From the NCBI GenBank assembly GCA_015522055.1, contig WAMZ01000093.1, positions 1 through 16,532 on the forward strand: a stretch of DNA of 16,532 nucleotides, read 5' to 3'. The translations under genes and the position numbers were made by a program. The DNA comes from Candidatus Geothermarchaeota archaeon. Lineage in GTDB: Archaea > Thermoproteota > Nitrososphaeria > Geothermarchaeales > JDFR-13. The notes under the pieces were generated by a model that worked only from the letters and a program-made list of their open reading frames with translations, searched no databases and was not told the origin of the DNA. How positions within the stretch are numbered: the first letter of the stretch is position 1; each line of letters opens with the position of its first letter. Of the stretch, positions 6,492 to 13,864 are shown in pieces.

Positions 6492-7448
6492 CTATACGAG
6501 GATTCTATAGATCTCCCTGGCTATTGCATAAGCGAGTGTTGGGGGGACTGATTCCCCAACCTGATTATACATCTTCTCAATACCCCCTCTAAATATATGT
6601 TCATCTGGGTATCCCATTAGCCTAGCCTGCTCCCTAACCGTTATCTGTCTATCTTCATATGGATGTATAAACCTAGATTTCCCCATTATGGTGGGGGCCA
6701 GTCGGTTGGGGTGTAGCCTAATATACTGTTTATACTCCCTTAGGTTGCCTCCTAGGAAATAGTCTAGGGCGCCTCCCCACTTCACCCTATATATCTTCCT
6801 CCTGAATCTATGGGGGAGTGGTACATAGAAGTGGTTCTCAATATCGTTTGGATACCTTGGGTCGGGTAAGTCCCCGATTGCCTCCCATACCCTGACATTC
6901 CTCCTACTACGTTCTGGCTGAATCTTTATATTGGATATGAATACCCTCCTCCTTACACTTGGTGTTCGGTAGTCCTCGGCCTTCAATAGATTGAAATATA
7001 CTTTTTCGTAGCCGACTCTTTCCAGCTCCTTCTCGATAAATTTTGGGATGGGGTCTATAGTTATTCCGGGAACATTCTCAATGACGAATATCTCGGGCTT
7101 GATGTCGCCTATCAACTCTATGGCTTTTAATGTCAGCCTCCCCCTGGGGTCTGTATATAGCCTATCGAGTGGGTCTTTCATTATGTTTCTGCTTACTGTT
7201 GTGAATGCCTCGCATGGGGGTGAGGCTATCACCACATCTATATCCCTACCTAGAATCTCTATCAAGTCTCTCCCATTTATTCTCCTTATATCTTTCTCAA
7301 GTGTTATAGCTTGGGGGAAGTTTATGCTATAGCTCTCTATACAGTCTGGGTCGTTATCAATAGCTAGGGCTGGCCTGAAACCGGCCATATAGAAGCCTCT
7401 GGTGAATCCCCCTGCTCCACAAAATAAGTCTATGAGGTTGGGGGCCAT
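6492..7448 (-). CDS. DNA (cytosine-5-)-methyltransferase
   Basis: This enzyme transfers a methyl group from S-adenosylmethionine to C5 of cytosine in DNA. The 318 residues contain the motifs in canonical order. Motif I is DLFCGAGGF (7-15). The catalytic Cys79 is in the motif IV sequence ASPPCEAFT. Motif VI is FVIENVPG (Glu124). Motif VIII is TPSVRRRVF, with Ser where QxRxR has Gln. Motif IX is RLAPTI, and motif X is QVGESVPP, with Glu where Asn is usual. The target recognition region (about 172-250) is short. No restriction endonuclease gene is visible beside it, so it may be a solitary enzyme or one whose partner is unrecognised. ATG 7448 lies about 28 nt after an A/T element shared with the divergent gene, so the message is probably leaderless. 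The recognition sequence cannot be read from this. Confidence 0.95.
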   Translation of the reverse strand: MAPNLIDLFCGAGGFTRGFYMAGFRPALAIDNDPDCIESYSINFPQAITLEKDIRRINGRDLIEILGRDIDVVIASPPCEAFTTVSRNIMKDPLDRLYTDPRGRLTLKAIELIGDIKPEIFVIENVPGITIDPIPKFIEKELERVGYEKVYFNLLKAEDYRTPSVRRRVFISNIKIQPERSRRNVRVWEAIGDLPDPRYPNDIENHFYVPLPHRFRRKIYRVKWGGALDYFLGGNLREYKQYIRLHPNRLAPTIMGKSRFIHPYEDRQITVREQARLMGYPDEHIFRGGIEKMYNQVGESVPPTLAYAIAREIYRILV

Positions 7449-7471
7449 ACCTATATAATTTTATCCATCGA

Positions 7472-7488
7472 TTTAATTTATTATATAC
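7472..7488. promoter_or_regulatory. Shared divergent promoter core of the methyltransferase and DUF2122 genes
   Basis: The 17-bp A/T run tttaatttattatatac can serve as a TATA element both ways. Its left part lies about 28 nt before ATG 7448 (minus) and its right part about 24 nt before ATG 7507 (plus). Overlapping cores imply that the two promoters compete or are controlled together. Confidence 0.4.
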
Positions 7489-7506
7489 GTTTGTTTCATA
7501 CGTTTT

Positions 7507-7983
7507 ATGCCTTGGTGGTCTGTAGTGCTGGCTATATGTGTACATAATATATATAGCTCGGTGAAGCTGGGCGATGTATTTACAGTCGTCAGTGGTTTCC
7601 CGGGGGTAGACCTATTTATTATATCTAAGGCTTCGAGTTCAGCCGCGCAACAGGGTGTTCCTGATGTTGAGAAGAAGGCTTTCGTTAGGGGGTTACGTGT
7701 ATTGTATGTGCCGGATTTGAGGGATGTGAATGAGGTATTAAAGCCTGATATACATCTCTTGGTTGTCCCGAGTAGGCTTGCGGATGAGCCTATAGACATA
7801 CCGGATCTGAGGAGGAGGTTGGATGAGGGTCAGAGGGTTGTTGTGTCGGTCTCGGGTATTGAGGCGAGTTTCTCGGCTAAGGAGATGGAGTTGGGGAGGC
7901 CTGTTCATATTGGTTTGGAGGAGATCCTGCCTCCCGCGGCTTCTATAGCGATTATTTTGAGTAGGTTATTCGAATCTATTTAG
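7507..7983 (+). CDS. DUF2122 / COG4080-like protein (annotated elsewhere as RecB-family nuclease or SpoU-like methylase)
   Basis: This 158-residue protein shows the pattern I associate with archaeal DUF2122: VHNIYSSVKLGDVF, a strand VDLFIISKASSSAAQQGVPDVEKKAF, then LYVPDLRDVNEVLKPDIHLLVVPS and GRPVHIGLEEILPPAASIAIILSRL. The Ser/Ala-rich AQQGVP loop and the ILPPAA end suggest an alpha/beta, SPOUT-like fold. Biochemical function is not established, and both common names for the family are predictions. The start is uncertain. ATG 7507 fits a leaderless message from the TATA run at 7472-7488. GTG 7525 has a GGTGGT ribosome site 5 nt upstream and gives an N-terminus (MLAICVHNIYSS) closer to the family form. 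It is divergent from the DNA methyltransferase, and a C/D box sRNA follows 39 nt after its stop. Confidence 0.7.
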   Translation: MPWWSVVLAICVHNIYSSVKLGDVFTVVSGFPGVDLFIISKASSSAAQQGVPDVEKKAFVRGLRVLYVPDLRDVNEVLKPDIHLLVVPSRLADEPIDIPDLRRRLDEGQRVVVSVSGIEASFSAKEMELGRPVHIGLEEILPPAASIAIILSRLFESI

Positions 7984-7993
7984 AATTTAAAGC

Positions 7994-8003
7994 TTATTAT
8001 ATG
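7994..8003 (+). promoter_or_regulatory. Probable TATA element of the C/D box sRNA
   Basis: TTATTATATG, preceded by the BRE-like TTTAAAGC, is centred near 7998. It predicts transcription start at about 8024, matching the 5' end of the RNA's terminal stem within a base or two. Confidence 0.5.
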
Positions 8004-8022
8004 TATTGGTTATTGATTGAAT

Positions 8023-8088
8023 ATTGTGGATGATGATGTCGTCCCAGGATGAATCTTGATGATTACACACTGGGGTATCTGACACAAT
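8023..8088 (+). ncRNA. C/D box sRNA (2'-O-methylation guide)
   Basis: The 66-nt element has all the parts of an archaeal C/D box guide. The terminal stem is ATTGTG (8023-8028) with CACAAT (8083-8088). Box C is ATGATGA (8030-8036), matching RUGAUGA. Box D is CTGA (8079-8082), directly before the closing stem. Box C' is TTGATGA (8056-8062) and a degenerate box D' is ATGA (8049-8052). The D' guide is TGTCGTCCCAGG, with the standard 12-nt C-to-D' spacing; the D guide region is 16 nt (8063-8078), longer than usual. Such RNAs bind L7Ae, Nop5 and fibrillarin and methylate the target base paired to the fifth guide base before D or D'. Its own promoter is visible at 7994-8003. I could not identify the targets. 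Confidence 0.8.
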
Positions 8089-8096
8089 AACTCCAC

Positions 8097-9230
8097 TTAT
8101 ATATTTGGCCTGTATAGACTGGAGAGTTTATTGATTAGTTCCTTCTTCTTTTCTCTACCTATCTCTCCATGTTCTATTACTGATTTGTAGAAGTCTATTA
8201 GCTCGTCGTATACTTTTCTATCGACTGGCATTGGTACACCGTCTTTCCCACCCACTGTGAATGTGTATCTAATTGGGTCTCTGTAGGATGGTTCAGCCCC
8301 ATATATGAATTGGGCTACTAGTGAGATGGCTCTAATGGTCTTTGCCCCTACACCCCTCAACATAATTAGTTCATTTATGTTTCTTGGCTGTACGTCATAT
8401 ATCTTCCTCACCGCCTTCCAGTTTAGGTCCCTGGGCATGACTAGGATATTACCTATATCCTCTCTCGTTATGTTGGCCTCGCTGTATTCCCTCTCTATCC
8501 ATCTATATAATGTGTCCTTCTTCAGTAGTTTCACGAGCTTCTCCCAATCCCTCCTTAATCTATGTTCCCTCACTATATCTATCATGACCTTCTTGTTCTC
8601 AAAGCTTCTTCTATCAGTTAGGTCTAGGACTATCTTCTCTCTTCTTGAGCCGGAGATCCCCTTATGTGGCTCTGTAACATATTCGGTGTCCCTCTCGAGA
8701 AGCCTATCTAGGATATGGTATCTCCTGGCTAGCTTGAGGTCTGGGTTCATCCCCTGCTGGACTATTAGCCACCTCCCTCCATCTGTAAACATTATTGCGT
8801 GGTGATATATGCTGTAGTTATCCTGTAATAGCACGGTGTCAACTTTCGCCGATAGCCTACTATATTTAATCAGGTCATCTATCCTCTTGCTAGGCAATAT
8901 ATCCGAATATCTATTTATGAGGTCGTCGGGGACCTGTCTCCCTCTCCTACCTTTACCACCAACTATATATACGCCGTAGTCTTTCTTTTCCAGTACTTGC
9001 TGGAGGACCCCTGTCATGACGGTTGTGACTCCTGACGAATGCCAATCATATCCGACTAGGCAGCCGAAGCTCTGGAAATATATGGGGTGGCTAAGTCTCT
9101 CAATCAACTCGTCTCTTCCATATAAGTCTATAATTGCATCTATAATTATACTACTGAGTTTAACCATTCTCTGGAATAGCCATTTAGGAGTCTTTCCTCC
9201 ATGGAGCGGTAGGTATGCTATACCAGCCAT
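8097..9230 (-). CDS. DUF763 (COG1415) family protein with helix-hairpin-helix segment
   Basis: This 377-residue protein matches the conserved archaeal family DUF763 through most of its length: GIAYLPLHGGKTPKWLFQRM at the N-terminus, YFQSFGCLVGYDWHSSGVTT (about 52-71), GGKGRRGRQVP, YSRLSAKVDTVLLQDNYSIYHH, WLIVQQGMN, ARRYHIL and EPHKGI. The many invariant His, Asp, Gln and Arg residues suggest an enzyme, but no activity is established. LMLRGVGAKTIRAISLVAQFIYG-like sequence near 290-312 is a helix-hairpin-helix signature, pointing to nucleic acid binding. The C-terminus is lysine-rich. ATG 9230 has a GGGTAA ribosome site just upstream and an A/T element at 9264-9276 that may be shared with the divergent pilus operon. 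Its 3' end converges on the C/D box sRNA. Confidence 0.85.
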   Translation of the reverse strand: MAGIAYLPLHGGKTPKWLFQRMVKLSSIIIDAIIDLYGRDELIERLSHPIYFQSFGCLVGYDWHSSGVTTVMTGVLQQVLEKKDYGVYIVGGKGRRGRQVPDDLINRYSDILPSKRIDDLIKYSRLSAKVDTVLLQDNYSIYHHAIMFTDGGRWLIVQQGMNPDLKLARRYHILDRLLERDTEYVTEPHKGISGSRREKIVLDLTDRRSFENKKVMIDIVREHRLRRDWEKLVKLLKKDTLYRWIEREYSEANITREDIGNILVMPRDLNWKAVRKIYDVQPRNINELIMLRGVGAKTIRAISLVAQFIYGAEPSYRDPIRYTFTVGGKDGVPMPVDRKVYDELIDFYKSVIEHGEIGREKKKELINKLSSLYRPNI

Positions 9231-9263
9231 CTGTTACCCAATTATCTAAATGTTTTTCATAGG

Positions 9264-9276
9264 CTTAAAAATAAAT
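9264..9276. promoter_or_regulatory. A/T element between DUF763 gene and pilus operon, possible bidirectional promoter core
   Basis: The run cttaaaaataaat is the only TATA-like element in the 71-bp spacer. On the plus strand it predicts a start near 9296, a few bases before the GGTGA site and ATG 9302. On the minus strand it predicts a start near 9243, just before ATG 9230. Confidence 0.35.
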
Positions 9277-9301
9277 CTGCAACAGTTATAGTGGTGAGTA
9301 T

Positions 9302-9700
9302 ATGTTTAGGGCGGGTGTCTCCCACTTCCTCCAGGTAGTGATAATGGTGGCATTGGTCTCGGCTGTTGGGGTTCTGATGTACAGCGGTGCGGCGGGGCTG
9401 CTTGGGAATTGGGGTGCATCCAGCCAAGTCATCGCGTCTGGGGCATATCTCTTATCATCCAACGACCTTATAGTGACTATTAAGAATACTGGTAACTCAC
9501 CTGCCACTGTTACTGCGTTAGAGGTTTATGCAGCGGGTGGCCAGATTGGGTCGAACACGACATCGGTGACGATTGAGCCGGGGAGATCCCAGTCGTATCA
9601 CATCACGACGACTAGCCCATTGATTAATGGGCAGCTGGTGGATGTGGTTGTTAGGCTGAGTGATGGTGCGGTTATAAAGTATCGTCTCCCCCTCCAGTGA
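9302..9700 (+). CDS. Type IV pilin-like protein (archaeal class III signal peptide)
   Basis: This 132-residue protein begins MFRAG followed by VSHFLQVVIMVALVSAVGVLMY. A short basic leader, a Gly/Ala-Gly processing site (probable cut after Gly5) and a hydrophobic helix that stays on the mature protein are the marks of an archaeal prepilin cleaved by PibD/FlaK. The remaining 100 residues form a small beta domain (LIVTIKNTGNSPATVTALEVYAAGG) like those of archaellins and pilins, rich in Thr and Ser with an N-x-T sequon. The usual Glu at mature position 5 is absent. It leads the pilus operon, as a major pilin would; GGTGA at 9293-9297 precedes ATG 9302 closely. Whether it is major or minor pilin is inference. 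Confidence 0.8.
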   Translation: MFRAGVSHFLQVVIMVALVSAVGVLMYSGAAGLLGNWGASSQVIASGAYLLSSNDLIVTIKNTGNSPATVTALEVYAAGGQIGSNTTSVTIEPGRSQSYHITTTSPLINGQLVDVVVRLSDGAVIKYRLPLQ

Positions 9701-9706
9701 TGCCCG

Positions 9707-10120
9707 ATGAGAGGTGTGTCACACTTTCTATCAACCCTCACTCTCTTATTTATATTAATATCTTTATTTCCAATAGTCTACCTCACCTTTCAGAGTAATG
9801 TATATTCTGAGCAGGGTCTGGTGGTCGAGGCATTATCCAGATCAGTCGGTCTGAGGGAGGTTAGGATAGGCTTCAAGCGATTAGGTCAACAGACAATCGC
9901 GATATACAATTTAGGTAATTATGTGTTGAGTATAGATGAAGTGTTTGTGGATGGCCTCCCTCAGAATGTTAGTATATATGTTTATAATGGCTCTCTATGG
10001 GTAGCGTCGAGATATTTGCCTCCACAAGCCTTAGGGATGATTCTCTTCAATGAGTCTATAGGGTCCTATGTGGCTGTTGAAGTCAATGGAACTATAGTAT
10101 CTATCTCTGGGGGTGAGTAG
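9707..10120 (+). CDS. Second type IV pilin-like protein
   Basis: This 137-residue protein starts MRG, with a probable prepilin peptidase cut after Gly3, then VSHFLSTLTLLFILISLFPIVYL as the retained hydrophobic helix. The mature ends of this and the previous pilin begin with the same VSHFL. The C-terminal domain is beta-rich (VRIGFKRLGQQTIAIYNLGNYVLSIDEVFVDG) with N-x-S/T sequons, consistent with a glycosylated surface protein. It follows the first pilin by 6 nt and has a GTGATG ribosome site overlapping that gene's stop. The two may form a heteropolymer like UpsA/UpsB of Sulfolobales; this is inference from gene order. Confidence 0.75.
   Translation: MRGVSHFLSTLTLLFILISLFPIVYLTFQSNVYSEQGLVVEALSRSVGLREVRIGFKRLGQQTIAIYNLGNYVLSIDEVFVDGLPQNVSIYVYNGSLWVASRYLPPQALGMILFNESIGSYVAVEVNGTIVSISGGE
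10111..10116 (+). promoter_or_regulatory. Ribosome binding site deciding the TTG start of the large pilin-like gene
   Basis: GGGTGA lies 5 nt before TTG 10122. The alternative GTG at 10113 is inside this motif and has no site of its own. The TTG start gives a textbook prepilin leader, MLRRG. Confidence 0.5.
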
Positions 10121-10121
10121 G

Positions 10122-12401
10122 TTGCGTAGGGGTATCTCATCTATCTATGGTGCCTTGGTTATACTCCTCCTATTTTCATCCGCCATCACTACTCTATACA
10201 TATCCACCCAGCTTAACGCTTCACTGATAAGGAGTGAGTCGGAGAGGGGTGTTGAGAATATTAGGCGTGGCATGGAGGCCCTCAGGGCATGGTATCGACG
10301 CACCGCCTCAAGCCTTGTTATCAATGTGTCTAATACAGGGGCGGTCGATACATCTATAGAATATATCTTATTTGTATCGGGTGGTAAGCCTGCAGGCGTC
10401 CATAGGATCGGCTCCCCCTTACCCAGCGGTTCCGAGGTCAGTTTCGAGGTTCCCATAGTAGATGGTTTTGACAAGATTTTTGTCGTGACTGGTAATGGAA
10501 ACTTCATACCCATCGTGGAGGAAGTCCCTAGGGATAATAAGGATATAATCATTATTAATAATACTATATATAGTGGTTCATCATCGGCGTCATACTCATA
10601 CATACCACCATATACACTAATCATTGTCCAGGGTGGCATCCTACACCAAGTCTATCTCGTTAATATGTCTATAATATACCGTGGAACCCCGTTGATAAGG
10701 TCGCTCGATGGTAACATCGAGTATTTCATATATTCACGGCTTCTATTCATAAATGATCGATTTATAGACTATACCTACGCCGATGTCATAGGCCTTGGTA
10801 GAGACTACATCATATTTAGGGGGTCGAGGCAGATTGAAGTATATTTCTCCAACGGCTCTTTATACATGGTCCCTATAGAGAATTATTTAGGGTTTAGTGG
10901 CGAGTATTTCTGGTTCTACGACACCTCTATCAAATTAGATAATGGAACTATTCTAAACAGGCTGTTGGTAGTAGGTGATCCCTATAAAGGGTATGTCTAT
11001 TTCAGTTTCTTCGAGTCTATCGAATCTACTTCAATATTTTATCCAAGGATATATGGTGGGAATTTATATATCGTCTTGAATGATAGTGAGTTGCTATACA
11101 CGGTATCTCTCTCTAAGACTGGGTCGATAGGCTCAGCTCCCCTCTATTCTCCAAATTATATCGGTTTGGTAGGCCAGTTCTTCGAGGAACAGGCTATTAA
11201 ACTATGGTGGATAGATAGGGGTTATGTGGATATAGGATATAGCTGGAATAGGTATGTATTTGACAAATATCTCAGGGGAGCCGATTATAGAGGGATACCA
11301 GAGGGGTTTGTAGGTCCTATAGGCCTGCATCTATGGCAGAATGTTTCAGTAGGCCCGGTCGAGTATGTTAGGGAGGGCTCTATAAGGTACTTGGTGGCCG
11401 ACTCTATACCTGTGGATAGCTACATCTGGTTTGAATATAATGTTGTTAGTAGGAGGGGGCAGGTTCTTCCCTATGTGCCATATGACGAGGATTACGTGGT
11501 TTCGATAGTCCTTTCGTCGAGGTATGTCAGTTATCATATAAACATATCGATAGATGGGTTGCATGATGATAGGTTTGGTGTGAATCCAACTGGATGGCTA
11601 GTTAGGTATCGTATTGAAGAGGTGTTTAGGTGGCCGTGGATCAGGGAGTCATTTAGCTTCACGAAGTTCTTGAATTATTCTGGAGGCTATGTCGACAATC
11701 TACCGACCTATACTTGGTTTAGAGAGCTTATTGGTATTAGGAGGCCTTCGGATAAGTCTCTTGAGATCCTCTTTATAAATATGTGGGGGGACTATGTTGT
11801 AAAGAATTATACTATGTTTATGATAGATGTACCTCTGGTCAACAGCCAATATTCACTTGAGATCGGGTTATGGGGGCACATAACATATAATTTCTCGGAG
11901 TTTCTGAGGTATGATAGCCAGGTGGTTTCTGCATTATACTTTAAAAGAATCTTGTTTGGCGGCCCGAGGAGCCTAATCTATTACATTGGTCCGGCTAATC
12001 CCCAGCCCTTTGAAGATGGCTATATCCACTATACAGATTATATGCATTATAATGATATAGTTACCCCTGGAAACAGCGGCTTTACTAGGCACTTCTGGCC
12101 AAGTATAAATTATTCGATTGTCGCTGTGGATCCATTTGATTATCCATTCTTCATGGATATATACTATATGGTTCTGGATGGGTTTACATGGGTATCTAGG
12201 CCTGGCGGATTAGGATTCTTCGATGGATACCCTGGTCTATATGTTCTAAACTCCACGGGTGTATATAGGTTGTCTTGGGTTGAGTCGGAGGCTGGGGACC
12301 CTGGATACCTCCTACGTATCTATGGCGACTATTTATTCATAATTGTCAGGAGCGGTGGGCTTAGGATAGTTATCTATAGTTGTTGGGAGGTCGGTGGCTG
12401 A
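10122..12401 (+). CDS. Very large pilin-leader surface protein in pilus operon (UpsX-position)
   Basis: From TTG 10122 the 759-residue protein begins MLRRG, with a likely prepilin peptidase cut after Gly5, followed by ISSIYGALVILLLFSSAITTLYIST as the assembly helix. A pilin-like beta segment follows (SSLVINVSNTGAVDTSIEYILFVSGGK). Some 600 residues then remain of a Tyr/Trp/Gly-rich, strand-rich region of repeated 'display then value' pattern that could be a beta-propeller. More than a dozen N-x-S/T sequons suggest heavy glycosylation. TTG 10122 is preferred over GTG 10113 because GGGTGA at 10111-10116 is its ribosome site and it begins 1 nt after the previous stop. It is directly followed by the ATPase gene, the place UpsX holds in the Sulfolobales ups operon. 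Sequence homology to UpsX is not claimed. A pilus tip adhesin is a reasonable guess. Confidence 0.75.
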   Translation: MRRGISSIYGALVILLLFSSAITTLYISTQLNASLIRSESERGVENIRRGMEALRAWYRRTASSLVINVSNTGAVDTSIEYILFVSGGKPAGVHRIGSPLPSGSEVSFEVPIVDGFDKIFVVTGNGNFIPIVEEVPRDNKDIIIINNTIYSGSSSASYSYIPPYTLIIVQGGILHQVYLVNMSIIYRGTPLIRSLDGNIEYFIYSRLLFINDRFIDYTYADVIGLGRDYIIFRGSRQIEVYFSNGSLYMVPIENYLGFSGEYFWFYDTSIKLDNGTILNRLLVVGDPYKGYVYFSFFESIESTSIFYPRIYGGNLYIVLNDSELLYTVSLSKTGSIGSAPLYSPNYIGLVGQFFEEQAIKLWWIDRGYVDIGYSWNRYVFDKYLRGADYRGIPEGFVGPIGLHLWQNVSVGPVEYVREGSIRYLVADSIPVDSYIWFEYNVVSRRGQVLPYVPYDEDYVVSIVLSSRYVSYHINISIDGLHDDRFGVNPTGWLVRYRIEEVFRWPWIRESFSFTKFLNYSGGYVDNLPTYTWFRELIGIRRPSDKSLEILFINMWGDYVVKNYTMFMIDVPLVNSQYSLEIGLWGHITYNFSEFLRYDSQVVSALYFKRILFGGPRSLIYYIGPANPQPFEDGYIHYTDYMHYNDIVTPGNSGFTRHFWPSINYSIVAVDPFDYPFFMDIYYMVLDGFTWVSRPGGLGFFDGYPGLYVLNSTGVYRLSWVESEAGDPGYLLRIYGDYLFIIVRSGGLRIVIYSCWEVGG

Positions 12402-13864
12402 TGTATGGAGATGGGTTATACGGGGATATTGTCGATTCATATCCAGTCGTTGCCAATATGAGTTACCTGGGGCGGGAATATAGTGTATCGGCGACCATCG
12501 ATTTAGTCGACCTTGGCCACGAATATCTCTACAGGATTTCACTGCCATATAGCAATAAGGTCTTGGATGAGGCCAGGGCCTATATCGAGGCTGCGAAGAG
12601 GGAGCTCGGCTATTCAAATGATTTTCTTAGGAATCCTATTGAGACGGTTTTGAGTCATCTGGATAGGGCTATATCTAGGGTGGGTGAGGAAGATAGGATT
12701 AGGCTGGGTGGCTTGAGGGAGGCAATAAAATACTATTTGGTAATTAATTACCTTGGCTATGGCTTGGTGACGTTCCCGTTGGCCGATGAGAATGTTGAGG
12801 ATATTTCATGTATATCACCTGGTAGGGAGATAAGGGTTTGGCATAAGCGGTTTAATGATAAGGGGTGGCTTAAGACGAATATAGTCTTGTCTGATGCCGA
12901 GCTGGAGAGATTGATATTTAAATTTTCATTTAGGACGGGGAGGAGTATAAGCCTCCTTACGCCTGTCTTGGAGGGTGTGTTGCCAGAGGGGTATAGGGTC
13001 ACGGCACTCTATAGGAGGGAGCTCTCGCCTATGGGGAGTAACTTCACTATACGTAAGTTTAGGTCTAAGCCATATACTATCCTCGAGTTGGTTGACAGGG
13101 GCTTTATGAATACCTGGTTAGCAGCCGTTCTTTGGCGTATCCTCGAACTGAAGAAGTTCATGTTTATCATCGGGCCATCTGGGTCAGGAAAGACTACTTT
13201 ATTGAACGCTTTGGCCAACCTTATACACCCAAATAGTAAGATAATATCTATTGAGGATATTCAGGAACTGCATCTCCCTTATCACCCCGGGTGGAAGCCC
13301 CTCGTTACTCGTGAGGGTGGATATGCGAGGGACTACACGATATTTGATTTGGTGCGTATAGCGCTTAGGGAGAGGGCCGACTATATATTGTTGGGTGAGA
13401 GTAGAGGCGAGGAGGCTAGGCTTATTTTTCAGGGGGCGGCGACTGGACATGGTTGTCTGACCACATTTCATGCTTCTACGCTCGATGAGTTGATTGCCAG
13501 GCTTGTGGCTAAGCCAATATCTGTGGATAGGGAGATGCTTGACCTGATTGATACCGTGGTTATAGTCAACTATGAGAGAAACGGTGGTGGGGTTGTTAGG
13601 AGGGTTGTAAAGGTATTTAGATATTTGGATGGGTGGAGGTCGATATACTCGGCGGGTGTTGGTGGGGAGGCTAAGATTATTAATACAAGGGATGTGTCGG
13701 ACCTAGGCCTTAGTACTGTGGCTAGGCACGAGTCTTTCCTAAAGTACCTCCTTAAGCTAGGGGCCACTTCGCCGAGGGAGTTCATAGATAGGGTTAGGAT
13801 GTACTATGATGGTAAGTATAGATTCAGGGGTGGGAATTGGGTGCTTGTGGATGTCGTCGACTAG
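12401..13864 (+). CDS. Pilus assembly ATPase (TadA/GspE/VirB11 family, archaeal UpsE/FlaI-like)
   Basis: This hexameric cytoplasmic motor drives pilin polymerisation. From ATG 12401 it has 487 residues. The C-terminal ATPase domain has Walker A GPSGSGKT (258-265), an Asp-box region ISIEDIQELHLPY, Walker B region LLGESRGEEA (332-339, with the catalytic-type acidic pair) and the His box GHGCLTTFHA (349-358). The N-terminal 230 residues match the archaeal secretion-ATPase N-domain (YLVINYLGYGLVTFPLADENVEDISC). ATG 12401 shares its A with the TGA of the large pilin-like gene, and GGAGGTCGGTGG just upstream supplies the ribosome site, so translation is coupled. An in-frame TTG 21 nt upstream is unlikely. 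Paired with the next gene as its membrane platform. Confidence 0.95.
   Translation: MYGDGLYGDIVDSYPVVANMSYLGREYSVSATIDLVDLGHEYLYRISLPYSNKVLDEARAYIEAAKRELGYSNDFLRNPIETVLSHLDRAISRVGEEDRIRLGGLREAIKYYLVINYLGYGLVTFPLADENVEDISCISPGREIRVWHKRFNDKGWLKTNIVLSDAELERLIFKFSFRTGRSISLLTPVLEGVLPEGYRVTALYRRELSPMGSNFTIRKFRSKPYTILELVDRGFMNTWLAAVLWRILELKKFMFIIGPSGSGKTTLLNALANLIHPNSKIISIEDIQELHLPYHPGWKPLVTREGGYARDYTIFDLVRIALRERADYILLGESRGEEARLIFQGAATGHGCLTTFHASTLDELIARLVAKPISVDREMLDLIDTVVIVNYERNGGGVVRRVVKVFRYLDGWRSIYSAGVGGEAKIINTRDVSDLGLSTVARHESFLKYLLKLGATSPREFIDRVRMYYDGKYRFRGGNWVLVDVVD

Noticed and set aside
10145..10639. 164-codon minus-strand open frame
   Set aside because: Antisense to the large pilin-like gene, no ribosome site or domain; a product of biased codon use on the opposite strand.
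12380..12400. TTG start 21 nt upstream of the pilus ATPase ATG
   Set aside because: The region between holds the ribosome site itself, and ATG 12401 overlaps the preceding stop in the standard coupled arrangement.
13806..13850. ATG start 15 codons upstream for the pilus platform protein
   Set aside because: It would overlap the ATPase gene by nearly 60 nt and has no ribosome site; ATG 13851 follows GGGTG at 7 nt.
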